Assembly: GCF_003122325.1 (NCBI RefSeq)
Contig: NZ_QFBC01000001.1
Coordinates: 434,001-498,000, forward strand
Direction of reading: 5' to 3'
Length of the DNA: 64,000 bases
From: Rhizobium album
Lineage (GTDB): Bacteria; Pseudomonadota; Alphaproteobacteria; Rhizobiales; Rhizobiaceae
Shown: piece after piece, positions 55,243 to 64,000 of the stretch
How positions within the stretch are numbered: position 1 is the stretch's first letter
How the letters are laid out: every line of letters begins with the position of its first letter
Notes under the pieces: generated by a model
Seen by the model: only the letters and a program-made list of their open reading frames with translations
Told to the model about the DNA's origin: nothing
Databases searched by the model: none
Program-made: the position numbers and the translations under genes

Positions 55243-55800
55243 TTACGGCAGGGCGTCGTAGCCCGAGGCGAAACCCTTGAGGTCGACGGGGATGCCGATG
55301 CCCTCTTCCGGCGACTGGAAGACGATGAAGGTCGCCTGGGCGCCGCTGCGCAGCGTCTTCAGCAGTTCTTCCTCAAGCACCACTTCCGCATAACAGCCGT
55401 CGGAGAAGCAGCGCACGAAATAGGCGCGGCCGATATCCTTGCCGTCGATGTTGAGGCCGAGGCCGTTGGGGAGGAGCACGCCGAGCGGTGCCAGCACCCG
55501 CAGGATGCGCGACTTGCGGTCGGCGGTCTTCAGCACCACGACGGACAGGCCGACTTCCGGGCGGTCCTCGGCAATCACGTTCTGCATCAGCGCGCACTGC
55601 TCGGCGCTGGCGCCGGCCGGCTGGTCGCAGACGATCGACCAGGCGCCGTGGTTGGATTTCACCGTGCCGGGCTGGGTCTGCGTCGTCTGGTTCTGGACCT
55701 GCTGCTGCTCGACTTTCTGCTGTGCGGCGACGGGCGCCGCCATCGCGGCGATCAGGCCGGCGGCCAGCATGCCGGACCGCGCAAGGGGATGAAAACCCAT
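55243..55800 (-). CDS. Invasion associated locus B (IalB) family exported protein
   Basis: 185 residues from the ATG at 55800, with AGGT upstream; the reading to 55854 is not favoured. The signal peptide ends near MAAPVAAQ, followed by a Gln-rich linker and the IalB-type domain with conserved cysteines (GAWSIVCDQ, EQCALMQNV, RCFSDGCYAE). Bartonella IalB aids erythrocyte invasion, but non-pathogenic rhizobia carry many such periplasmic proteins of unknown role. It is divergent from the cox operon. Confidence 0.9.
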   Translation of the reverse strand: MGFHPLARSGMLAAGLIAAMAAPVAAQQKVEQQQVQNQTTQTQPGTVKSNHGAWSIVCDQPAGASAEQCALMQNVIAEDRPEVGLSVVVLKTADRKSRILRVLAPLGVLLPNGLGLNIDGKDIGRAYFVRCFSDGCYAEVVLEEELLKTLRSGAQATFIVFQSPEEGIGIPVDLKGFASGYDALP

Positions 55801-56020
55801 GAATACCTCTAGAATTCGAATCACTGCTGCCATTTTTGGAGCCCGGGCCGTCAAATGAAAAGCCCTGCCTGCTTCAATTCCAGCCCAGTGCGGCGGAAAT
55901 TGGACTGCAGGCCCTGGCCCATCGTCCTGAAATTGTGGAAGGAGTTAACACCGCGTCACAGGAAAACGGTATTATCTGGGCCAAAATTGAATTTGGGCAA
56001 AAATGCCGCACAGGGTTTTT

Positions 56021-56049
56021 TTGACAGATGTTGCGGCGGGGGGCAAACT
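56021..56049 (+). promoter_or_regulatory. Candidate coxB promoter
   Basis: Perfect TTGACA -35 (56021-56026), 17-bp spacer and CAAACT (56044-56049), which keeps only the key A and T positions of the -10 consensus. Confidence 0.5.
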
Positions 56050-56091
56050 GTGGTTTGAAGCGGAAGAATAGCTAGGATTCTGCGTTTGGGT

Positions 56092-56105
56092 TTGATCCAC
56101 ATCAA
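56092..56105 (+). promoter_or_regulatory. FNR/FixK-type box upstream of coxB
   Basis: TTGAT-CCAC-ATCAA, a perfect match to the consensus TTGAT-N4-ATCAA bound by FnrN/FixK proteins in rhizobia. It lies 20 bp upstream of the coxB GTG and downstream of the candidate promoter, a position suiting repression under low oxygen. Confidence 0.6.
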
Positions 56106-56125
56106 GCGCTTGAGGGAGATACGTT

Positions 56126-58727
<2,602 letters not shown>

Positions 58728-58759
58728 GCCGCGCGCGCTGGTCAAAGCTTGAAAACAAA

Positions 58760-58784
58760 GGCGCCGCGGAAAAGACGCGGCGCC
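58760..58784 (+). promoter_or_regulatory. GC-rich hairpin between coxA and ctaB
   Basis: GGCGCCGCG and CGCGGCGCC, a 9-bp perfect stem with a 7-base loop and no T-tract, inside an operon. It may protect the coxBA part of the mRNA from 3' exonucleases or act as an attenuator. Confidence 0.45.
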
Positions 58785-58811
58785 GATACAAATAAAAACA
58801 GGACGGGTTGA

Positions 58812-59768
58812 ATGACGGTCATCGACGATCACGAAGCGCTGGGAACGAATGGCGGCGTGCGCCTTTCGGAAGCGGGCGCACGGGATTTCTTCGAACTGCT
58901 GAAGCCGCGGGTGATGTCGCTCGTCGTCTTCACGGCCTTTGCCGGCCTCGTGCTGGCGCCGGGCCACATCCATCCGGTCCTCGGCTTCATCGCCATTCTC
59001 TGCATCGCCGTCGGAGCCGGCGCCTCGGGCGCGCTCAACATGTGGTACGACGCCGATATCGACGCGGTCATGAGCCGCACCGCCAACCGGCCGATTCCGG
59101 GCGGCCGCATCCAGCCGAACGAGGCGCTCGCCTTCGGCCTGACGCTCTCCTTCTTCTCGGTCGCCATCCTCGGCCTGGTGGTCAACTGGTTCTCGGCCGG
59201 CCTGCTCGCCTTTACGATCTTCTTCTACGCCGTCGTCTACACCATGTGGCTGAAACGCTCGACGCCGCAGAACATCGTCATCGGCGGTGCTGCCGGCTCC
59301 TTCCCGCCGATGATCGGCTGGGCCTGCGTCACCGGCGGCGTCTCGATGGAAAGCATCGTGCTTTTCCTCATCATCTTCCTGTGGACCCCGGCGCACTTCT
59401 GGGCGCTCGCTTTGTTCAAGATGCGTGACTACGGCTCCGTCGGCGTACCGATGATGCCGAATGTCGCCGGCGAAGCCTCCACCAAGGTGCAGATCTTCAT
59501 CTACACGCTGTTGACCGCCGTCATTGCCGTGGTTCCCGCCCTTGCCGGCTGGTCGAGCCTCGGATACGGCGTCTTCGCCGGCCTGCTCGGCGCCGTCTTC
59601 CTGTACTGTTCCATCGCCGTCTGGCGCATGCCGGATGGCGATCAGAAGATGGTGCCGGCGAAGAAGATGTTCGCCTTCTCGATCCTTTATCTCTTCGCCA
59701 TCTTTTCCGCCCTGATGATCGACGCCTTCGTGGCGCCGTTGCTTTCGCTGATCGGAGGTGCCGCATGA
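58812..59768 (+). CDS. ctaB: Protoheme IX farnesyltransferase (heme O synthase)
   Basis: 318 residues. Membrane UbiA-superfamily prenyltransferase converting heme B to heme O, the first step towards the heme A of the aa3 oxidase. The first Asp-rich motif is [15 protein letters not shown] and the second region is [20 protein letters not shown]. The stop overlaps the coxF start by 4 bp. ctaA, for the heme A step, is not in the window. Confidence 0.96.
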   Translation: MTVIDDHEALGTNGGVRLSEAGARDFFELLKPRVMSLVVFTAFAGLVLAPGHIHPVLGFIAILCIAVGAGASGALNMWYDADIDAVMSRTANRPIPGGRIQPNEALAFGLTLSFFSVAILGLVVNWFSAGLLAFTIFFYAVVYTMWLKRSTPQNIVIGGAAGSFPPMIGWACVTGGVSMESIVLFLIIFLWTPAHFWALALFKMRDYGSVGVPMMPNVAGEASTKVQIFIYTLLTAVIAVVPALAGWSSLGYGVFAGLLGAVFLYCSIAVWRMPDGDQKMVPAKKMFAFSILYLFAIFSALMIDAFVAPLLSLIGGAA

Positions 59769-59908
59769 TCGACAAGATCACGCTGACCGACAAGCAACAG
59801 AAATCCCGCCGTGGCCGCAACATCGCGCTCGGTTTTGCGCTGGCCGGCCTTGTCGTCCTCTTTTACGTCGTGACGCTGATCAAGTTCGGCGGCGGGATGC
59901 AGGGGTGA
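59765..59908 (+). CDS. coxF: CoxF-like small membrane protein
   Basis: 47 residues encoded between ctaB and ctaG: an N-terminal basic, charged segment ([19 protein letters not shown]) and a single TM helix (about 20-41), ending IKFGGGMQG. Its ATG overlaps the ctaB stop (ATGA) and ctaG starts 4 bp after its stop, so it is in the operon and translationally coupled. Such small proteins between ctaB and ctaG in alphaproteobacteria are annotated CoxF and are linked to oxidase assembly; the role is not well defined. Confidence 0.8.
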   Translation: MIDKITLTDKQQKSRRGRNIALGFALAGLVVLFYVVTLIKFGGGMQG

Positions 59909-59912
59909 GCCG

Positions 59913-60524
59913 ATGACCGAACAATCGCCGCAGACCAGCCGCAACACGCCGCGCAACAACGGCGTCGTCGTTGCCGCCTGCCTCACCTTCGTCGGCGCGA
60001 TGGTCGGCGCAAGTTTTGCCGCCGTGCCGCTCTACGACATGTTCTGCCGTGTCACCGGCTACAACGGCACGACCCAGCGCGTCGAGCAGATGTCGCAGGT
60101 GGTGCTCGACCGCAAGGTGACCGTCGGTTTCGACGCCAACGTCGCCAGCGGCCTGCCGTGGGACTTCAAGCCGGTGCAGCGCAATGTCGAGGTCAAGATC
60201 GGCGAGACGGTGCAGGTCGAGTTCACGGCGACGAACATGTCGAACAAGCCGACCAAGGGGCAGGCGATCTTCAACGTCACGCCGATGGTCGCAGGCGCCT
60301 ATTTCAACAAGGTCCAGTGCTTCTGCTTCACCGAAACGGAGCTGAAGCCGGGCGAAACGATGACCATGCCGGTGGTGTTCTACGTCGATCCGGACATCGT
60401 CAATACGCCCGAGACCAAGAGTATCGGAACGCTGACCCTGTCTTACACATTCTATCCGCATGAGAGCGGAAAGCCGGTGGCTTTGCGGACGGATGAGGAC
60501 AAGGGTTCTGAACAGAAATTGTGA
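59913..60524 (+). CDS. ctaG: Cytochrome c oxidase assembly protein CtaG (Cox11)
   Basis: 203 residues. One N-terminal TM helix (about 18-40, including VPLYDMFC) and a periplasmic copper-binding domain with the CFCF motif (C136, C138) and C45 near the membrane. It delivers copper to the CuB site of subunit I. GGGGTGA upstream is a reasonable ribosome-binding site. Confidence 0.95.
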   Translation: MTEQSPQTSRNTPRNNGVVVAACLTFVGAMVGASFAAVPLYDMFCRVTGYNGTTQRVEQMSQVVLDRKVTVGFDANVASGLPWDFKPVQRNVEVKIGETVQVEFTATNMSNKPTKGQAIFNVTPMVAGAYFNKVQCFCFTETELKPGETMTMPVVFYVDPDIVNTPETKSIGTLTLSYTFYPHESGKPVALRTDEDKGSEQKL

Positions 60525-60583
60525 GAGGTATGTTTCCGGTTCGCCGGTGACATTTTGGAGAAAGACATTCGGGGATCGCTGAC

Positions 60584-61462
60584 ATGGCCGATGCACACCA
60601 GAAAAATCACGACTACCACATCATCGACCCTAGCCCGTGGCCGCTTCTGGCCTCCGTCGGTGCATTCCTGCTGACCTTCGGGGGCGTCGGCTACATGCGC
60701 TATCTGAACGGTGGTTCGTTCCACCTGTTCGGCCTGGAGCTTGCTTCTCCGTGGATCTTCTACATCGGCCTCGCTCTGGTGCTCTACACCATGTACGGCT
60801 GGTGGGCGGACACGGTGAAGGAAGCGCATGAGGGTGCCCATACCCGCGTCGTTTCGCTGCACCTGCGCTACGGCATGATCATGTTCATCGCTTCCGAAGT
60901 GATGTTCTTTGCCGCCTGGTTCTGGGCCTTCTTCGATGCCAGCCTGTTCTCGCACGAAGCCATCCAGGCCTCGCGCTTCGAATTCACCGGTGGCCAGTGG
61001 CCGCCGAAGGGTATCGAAGTGCTCGACCCCTGGCACCTGCCGCTCTACAACACCGTGATCCTGCTGCTGTCGGGCACGACCGTCACCTGGGCGCACCATG
61101 CGCTGCTGCACGGCGACCGCAAGGGCCTGATCAACGGCCTGGCGCTCACCGTTGCCCTCGGCCTGCTGTTCTCCTTCGTGCAGGCCTACGAATATGCCCA
61201 CGCTCCGTTCGCCTTCAAGAGCTCGATCTACGGCGCGACCTTCTTCATGGCGACCGGTTTCCACGGCTTCCACGTCATCGTCGGCACCATCTTCCTGCTG
61301 GTGTGCCTGTTGCGTGCGATCAAGGGCGACTTCACGCCGAAGCAGCACTTTGGCTTCGAGGCCGCTGCCTGGTACTGGCACTTCGTCGACGTCGTCTGGC
61401 TCTTCCTGTTCTTCAGCATCTACATCTGGGGCAGCTGGGGGGCGCCGATCGCGCACGGCTGA
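60584..61462 (+). CDS. coxC: Cytochrome c oxidase subunit III
   Basis: 292 residues with seven hydrophobic segments and standard CoxC sequence ([59 protein letters not shown]). Supports stability and turnover of the oxidase core; no metal sites. Last gene before a terminator. Confidence 0.96.
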   Translation: MADAHQKNHDYHIIDPSPWPLLASVGAFLLTFGGVGYMRYLNGGSFHLFGLELASPWIFYIGLALVLYTMYGWWADTVKEAHEGAHTRVVSLHLRYGMIMFIASEVMFFAAWFWAFFDASLFSHEAIQASRFEFTGGQWPPKGIEVLDPWHLPLYNTVILLLSGTTVTWAHHALLHGDRKGLINGLALTVALGLLFSFVQAYEYAHAPFAFKSSIYGATFFMATGFHGFHVIVGTIFLLVCLLRAIKGDFTPKQHFGFEAAAWYWHFVDVVWLFLFFSIYIWGSWGAPIAHG

Positions 61463-61489
61463 TCCGGTCCGATCGAAAGAACCATAAGG

Positions 61490-61522
61490 AAAGGCGGTTG
61501 CGCGAAAACGCAGCCGCCTTTT
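61490..61522 (+). terminator. Terminator after coxC
   Basis: AAAGGCGGTTGCG pairs with CGCAGCCGCCTTT (one G-T pair) with a short loop, followed by TT; it ends the cox operon. Confidence 0.8.
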
Positions 61523-61691
61523 CGCATGAAAGGCTCCGGCCACGTCATGAAAGCCCATGGGGCTCTACTTTACGCTGGCCTGCGGCGAAGTGCCGGCTTA
61601 TGGAATGGCCTCATGACGGTTTAAGCCGTGATACGATCAACAGAAACGGCGAAGCGGCCTGCCGGAGACAAAGGCCGACCGGGATTATGCC

Positions 61692-62075
61692 ATGAACCAG
61701 GACAGCGCCCATTATCCGCCCGTCGATCCGTTCAAGACCGGACTTGCCGGCTCATGCCCGCGCTGCGGCCAGGGCAAGCTGTTCGACGGCCTGGTGAAGG
61801 TGAAGCCGCGCTGCGCCAATTGCGGCCTGGATTATTCCTTCGCCGATTCCGGCGACGGGCCGGCGGTCTTCGTCATCCTGATCATCGGTTTCCTGGTGGT
61901 CGGCCTCGCCCTGTGGGCGGAGGTGAATTTTGCGCCGCCGGTCTGGCTGCACATCCTGCTGTGGGGACCGCTGACCATCGTCCTGTCGCTGTTTCTGCTG
62001 CGAACGCTCAAGGGCGTGCTGATTGCCCTGCAGTTCCGCAACAATGCCGCCGAAGGCAAGCTCGATCGTGACTGA
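61692..62075 (+). CDS. DUF983 family zinc-ribbon membrane protein
   Basis: 127 residues. An N-terminal zinc-ribbon-like pair of CxxC motifs (CPRC and CANC) is followed by two TM helices (about 58-80 and 86-106). DUF983 proteins often lie beside oxidase genes, as here, and may help assembly, but no function is established. The gene overlaps the surf1 start by 8 nt. Confidence 0.88.
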   Translation: MNQDSAHYPPVDPFKTGLAGSCPRCGQGKLFDGLVKVKPRCANCGLDYSFADSGDGPAVFVILIIGFLVVGLALWAEVNFAPPVWLHILLWGPLTIVLSLFLLRTLKGVLIALQFRNNAAEGKLDRD

Positions 62076-62817
62076 CGTCCAGGCAGCGGTCGTCGCGTGG
62101 AGCGGCCGCAAGAAGATCGCCACCTTCATCCTGTTCCTGCTGGCGCTGGCCATCCTGCTGTCGCTCGGCACATGGCAGGTGCGGCGGCTGCACTGGAAGG
62201 AACAGCTGCTGGCCGATATCGCCGAACGTCGCGCCGCCCCGCCGGCATCGCTCGCCGACATCGAGGCGCTTGGCAGCCGTGGAGAGGACGTCGATTACCG
62301 CGCCATGACCGTCAGCGGCCGGTTCGTCAACAACAAGGAGCGGCACTTTTTCGCCACCTATCGCGGCCAGACGGGCTTTTACGTCTACACCCCGCTGCTT
62401 CTGGCCGATGGCCGCTACCTGTTCGTCAACCGTGGCTTCGTTCCTTACGAGAACAAGGAGCCGGAGATGCGCAAGCAGGGACAGTTGACCGGCCAGGTGA
62501 CGGTCACCGGTCTGGCCCGCGCCAAGCTTGCGGAAAAACCGTCGTCGATCGTGCCGGACAACGATCCGGCCAAGAACATCTTCTACTGGAAGGATCTCGA
62601 CGCCATGGCCGATACCACCGGCCTCGACCGCTCGGACGTGGTGGCGTTCTTCATGGATGCGGATGCGACGCGCAATCCCGCCGGCCTGCCGATCGGCGGC
62701 GTCACCCAGTTCGAACTGCCGAACAACCACCTGCAATATGCGCTCACCTGGTACGGCCTGGCTGTGGCGCTGGTGGCGGTTTCCGGCACGATGTGGCTGC
62801 GCCGCCGGAAAGGCTGA
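62068..62817 (+). CDS. surf1: SURF1 family protein (cytochrome oxidase assembly)
   Basis: 249 residues from a GTG at 62068 overlapping the end of the DUF983 gene; an ATG at 62044 is an alternative start. TM helices lie near each end (about 17-36 and 224-241). The middle shows YRAMTVSGRFVNNKERHFFA, FVNRGFVPYENKE and ITFYW/DLDAMA-like segments typical of Surf1/Shy1. It assists heme A insertion into subunit I. Confidence 0.92.
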   Translation: MTDVQAAVVAWSGRKKIATFILFLLALAILLSLGTWQVRRLHWKEQLLADIAERRAAPPASLADIEALGSRGEDVDYRAMTVSGRFVNNKERHFFATYRGQTGFYVYTPLLLADGRYLFVNRGFVPYENKEPEMRKQGQLTGQVTVTGLARAKLAEKPSSIVPDNDPAKNIFYWKDLDAMADTTGLDRSDVVAFFMDADATRNPAGLPIGGVTQFELPNNHLQYALTWYGLAVALVAVSGTMWLRRRKG

Positions 62818-62941
62818 AGGCCAGGACGGTCATGGCAGATTTACAGGGAACGGAGGCTTTGCCGGTTTCCTGCCGGGAAATTTGTGGTAAACCCGCAGCC
62901 GAATTGCCATATCCATGGACATACGAAGCCAGGGACGAGGA

Positions 62942-63946
62942 ATGAACATCGCCGTTTCCAAACCGCCGCTGACGATCAGGCTTTGCGGCCCGCGCGGTTT
63001 CTGCGCCGGGGTCGACCGCGCTATCCAGATCGTCGTCCTGGCGCTGAAGCGTTATGGCGCGCCGGTCTATGTCCGCCACGAGATCGTCCACAACCGTTAT
63101 GTCGTCGAGGGACTGGAAGCCAAGGGTGCCGTCTTCGTCGAAGAACTGGACGAGATCCCCGCCGAGCACCGCGCGCAGCCGGTGGTGTTTTCCGCCCACG
63201 GCGTGCCGAAATCCGTGCCGGCCGATGCCGAGGCGCGCAATCTCTTTTATCTCGACGCCACCTGTCCGCTGGTTTCGAAGGTGCATAAACAGGCGATGCG
63301 TCACCAGCGGCTCGGCCGCCATGTGGTGCTGATCGGTCATGCCGGCCACCCGGAGGTCATCGGCACGATGGGGCAGTTGCCGGAAGGCTCGGTGTCGTTG
63401 ATCGAGACGGTCGAGGATGCCGATGCCTACGAGCCCGTCGATGCCGACAATCTCGGCTTCGTCACCCAGACGACGCTGTCCGTAGACGATACGGCCGGCG
63501 TCATCGCCAGGCTCGGCGAACGGTTTCCAAAGCTGATGGCGCCGGCCGCCGATTCCATCTGCTACGCCACCACCAACCGGCAGGAGGCGGTCAAGGCAGC
63601 GGCGCCCGGCTGCGATCTGTTCCTGATCGTCGGCGCGCCGAATTCGTCGAATTCCAAGCGGCTGGTGGAAGTGGCGCTCAGGGCAGGGGCGAAAAAATCG
63701 CTGCTGGTGCAGCGCGCCTCGGAGATCGACTGGTCGGATCTCGGCGATATCACCACCGTCGGCCTTTCCGCCGGCGCTTCGGCGCCGGAGGTGATCGTCG
63801 ACGAAATCATCGCCGCCTTCCGCGATCGTTTCGATGCGCGCGTCGAGCTGGCGGAAACGGTGCAGGAAAACGAGCATTTCCTCGTCAACCGCGAGCTGCG
63901 CGACATCGCCCTCGAATCCGCCGACATGGCTTTCGTCAACGGGTGA
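62942..63946 (+). CDS. ispH: 4-hydroxy-3-methylbut-2-enyl diphosphate reductase
   Basis: 334 residues from the ATG at 62942, with AGGA just upstream. Last enzyme of the MEP isoprenoid pathway, forming IPP and DMAPP. The [4Fe-4S] cysteines are C21 (GFCAGVDRA), C108 ([10 protein letters not shown]) and C207 (CYATTNRQ), and [15 protein letters not shown] is typical. The pathway's first enzyme, dxs, is at 32825-34744. In relatives thrB follows; here the window ends 54 bp later. Confidence 0.96.
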   Translation: MNIAVSKPPLTIRLCGPRGFCAGVDRAIQIVVLALKRYGAPVYVRHEIVHNRYVVEGLEAKGAVFVEELDEIPAEHRAQPVVFSAHGVPKSVPADAEARNLFYLDATCPLVSKVHKQAMRHQRLGRHVVLIGHAGHPEVIGTMGQLPEGSVSLIETVEDADAYEPVDADNLGFVTQTTLSVDDTAGVIARLGERFPKLMAPAADSICYATTNRQEAVKAAAPGCDLFLIVGAPNSSNSKRLVEVALRAGAKKSLLVQRASEIDWSDLGDITTVGLSAGASAPEVIVDEIIAAFRDRFDARVELAETVQENEHFLVNRELRDIALESADMAFVNG

Positions 63947-64000
63947 GAAATGGGAGGCGCAGGGCCGGATTGTCCCGAGCCCCGGGCTTTCGCATATGGA

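Larger units (their letters stand above)
55801..56125. promoter_or_regulatory. Divergent control region of ialB-like gene and cox operon
   Basis: 325 bp. It holds a TTGACA-like -35 at 56021-56026 with a CAAACT -10 candidate at 56044-56049 (17-bp spacing), the FNR/FixK-type box at 56092-56105, and the coxB Shine-Dalgarno. The minus-strand promoter of the ialB-like gene is not obvious. Confidence 0.55.

Overview
The window looks like a GC-rich chromosomal segment of an alphaproteobacterium in the Rhizobiaceae (Rhizobium/Agrobacterium/Ensifer/Shinella-like). The reasons are gene order (hdac-xseB-dxs with tlyA and an RNA methyltransferase nearby; gpm-like phosphatase, fabI, dnaJ-like, pdxH; tldD, ialB-like, coxB-coxA-ctaB-coxF-ctaG-coxC-DUF983-surf1-ispH), Rhizobiales-type families (BA14K, DUF6101-like, DUF1344, RT0821/Lpp0805-like, DUF1217) and dispersed rhizobial palindromic repeats. 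No rRNA, tRNA, IS element, prophage or CRISPR array was seen. Gene family names come from reading the sequence, not from database searches.

Layout. 0-10 kb: 3' part of a DUF2207 membrane protein, glyS, a cyclopropane-fatty-acid synthase (minus), tex (minus), purD and a small exported protein. 10-18 kb: a Cache-type chemoreceptor, a MipA/OmpV outer-membrane protein, ubiA, a DUF6101-like protein (minus) and an 816-residue DUF1217 repeat protein. 18-26.7 kb: FAD-linked oxidase and Sua5 (minus), an unrecognised conserved protein (minus), a BA14K protein, a CorA/ZntB transporter (minus), then acyl-CoA dehydrogenase, enoyl-CoA hydratase and an orphan helical-repeat protein. 26.7-38 kb: two RNA methyltransferases (minus), a CHASE3 chemoreceptor, a small exported protein (minus), a DUF4424 protein, and a minus-strand run hdac-xseB-SDR-pirin-dxs. 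38-43.6 kb: thioesterase, bioMNY (minus), a YcaQ-type DNA glycosylase, a brnT-brnA toxin-antitoxin pair (minus), and aroC (minus). 43.6-53.7 kb: a CHASE-PAS-PAS-GGDEF-EAL protein (minus), DUF1344, histidine phosphatase, fabI, DnaJ-like and lipoprotein (minus), pdxH, NodB-like deacetylase and TauE (minus). 53.7-64 kb: tldD and an IalB-like protein (minus), then the aa3 cytochrome oxidase operon with its assembly genes and ispH.

How it fits together. Most of the window is housekeeping: translation (glyS, Sua5, rRNA methylation), purine, aromatic, isoprenoid, ubiquinone, biotin-uptake and B6 metabolism, fatty acids, and aerobic respiration. Accessory sensory genes (two chemoreceptors, a c-di-GMP enzyme, a DUF1217 protein) and one toxin-antitoxin pair sit between these blocks.

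The points most worth following up are a perfect FNR/FixK-type palindrome just upstream of coxB, a long near-perfect palindrome upstream of aroC, the six-repeat DUF1217 protein, the orphan helical-repeat protein, brnTA with a possible operator, and the families of dispersed palindromic repeats. I did not find convincing evidence of a wholly new multi-gene system.
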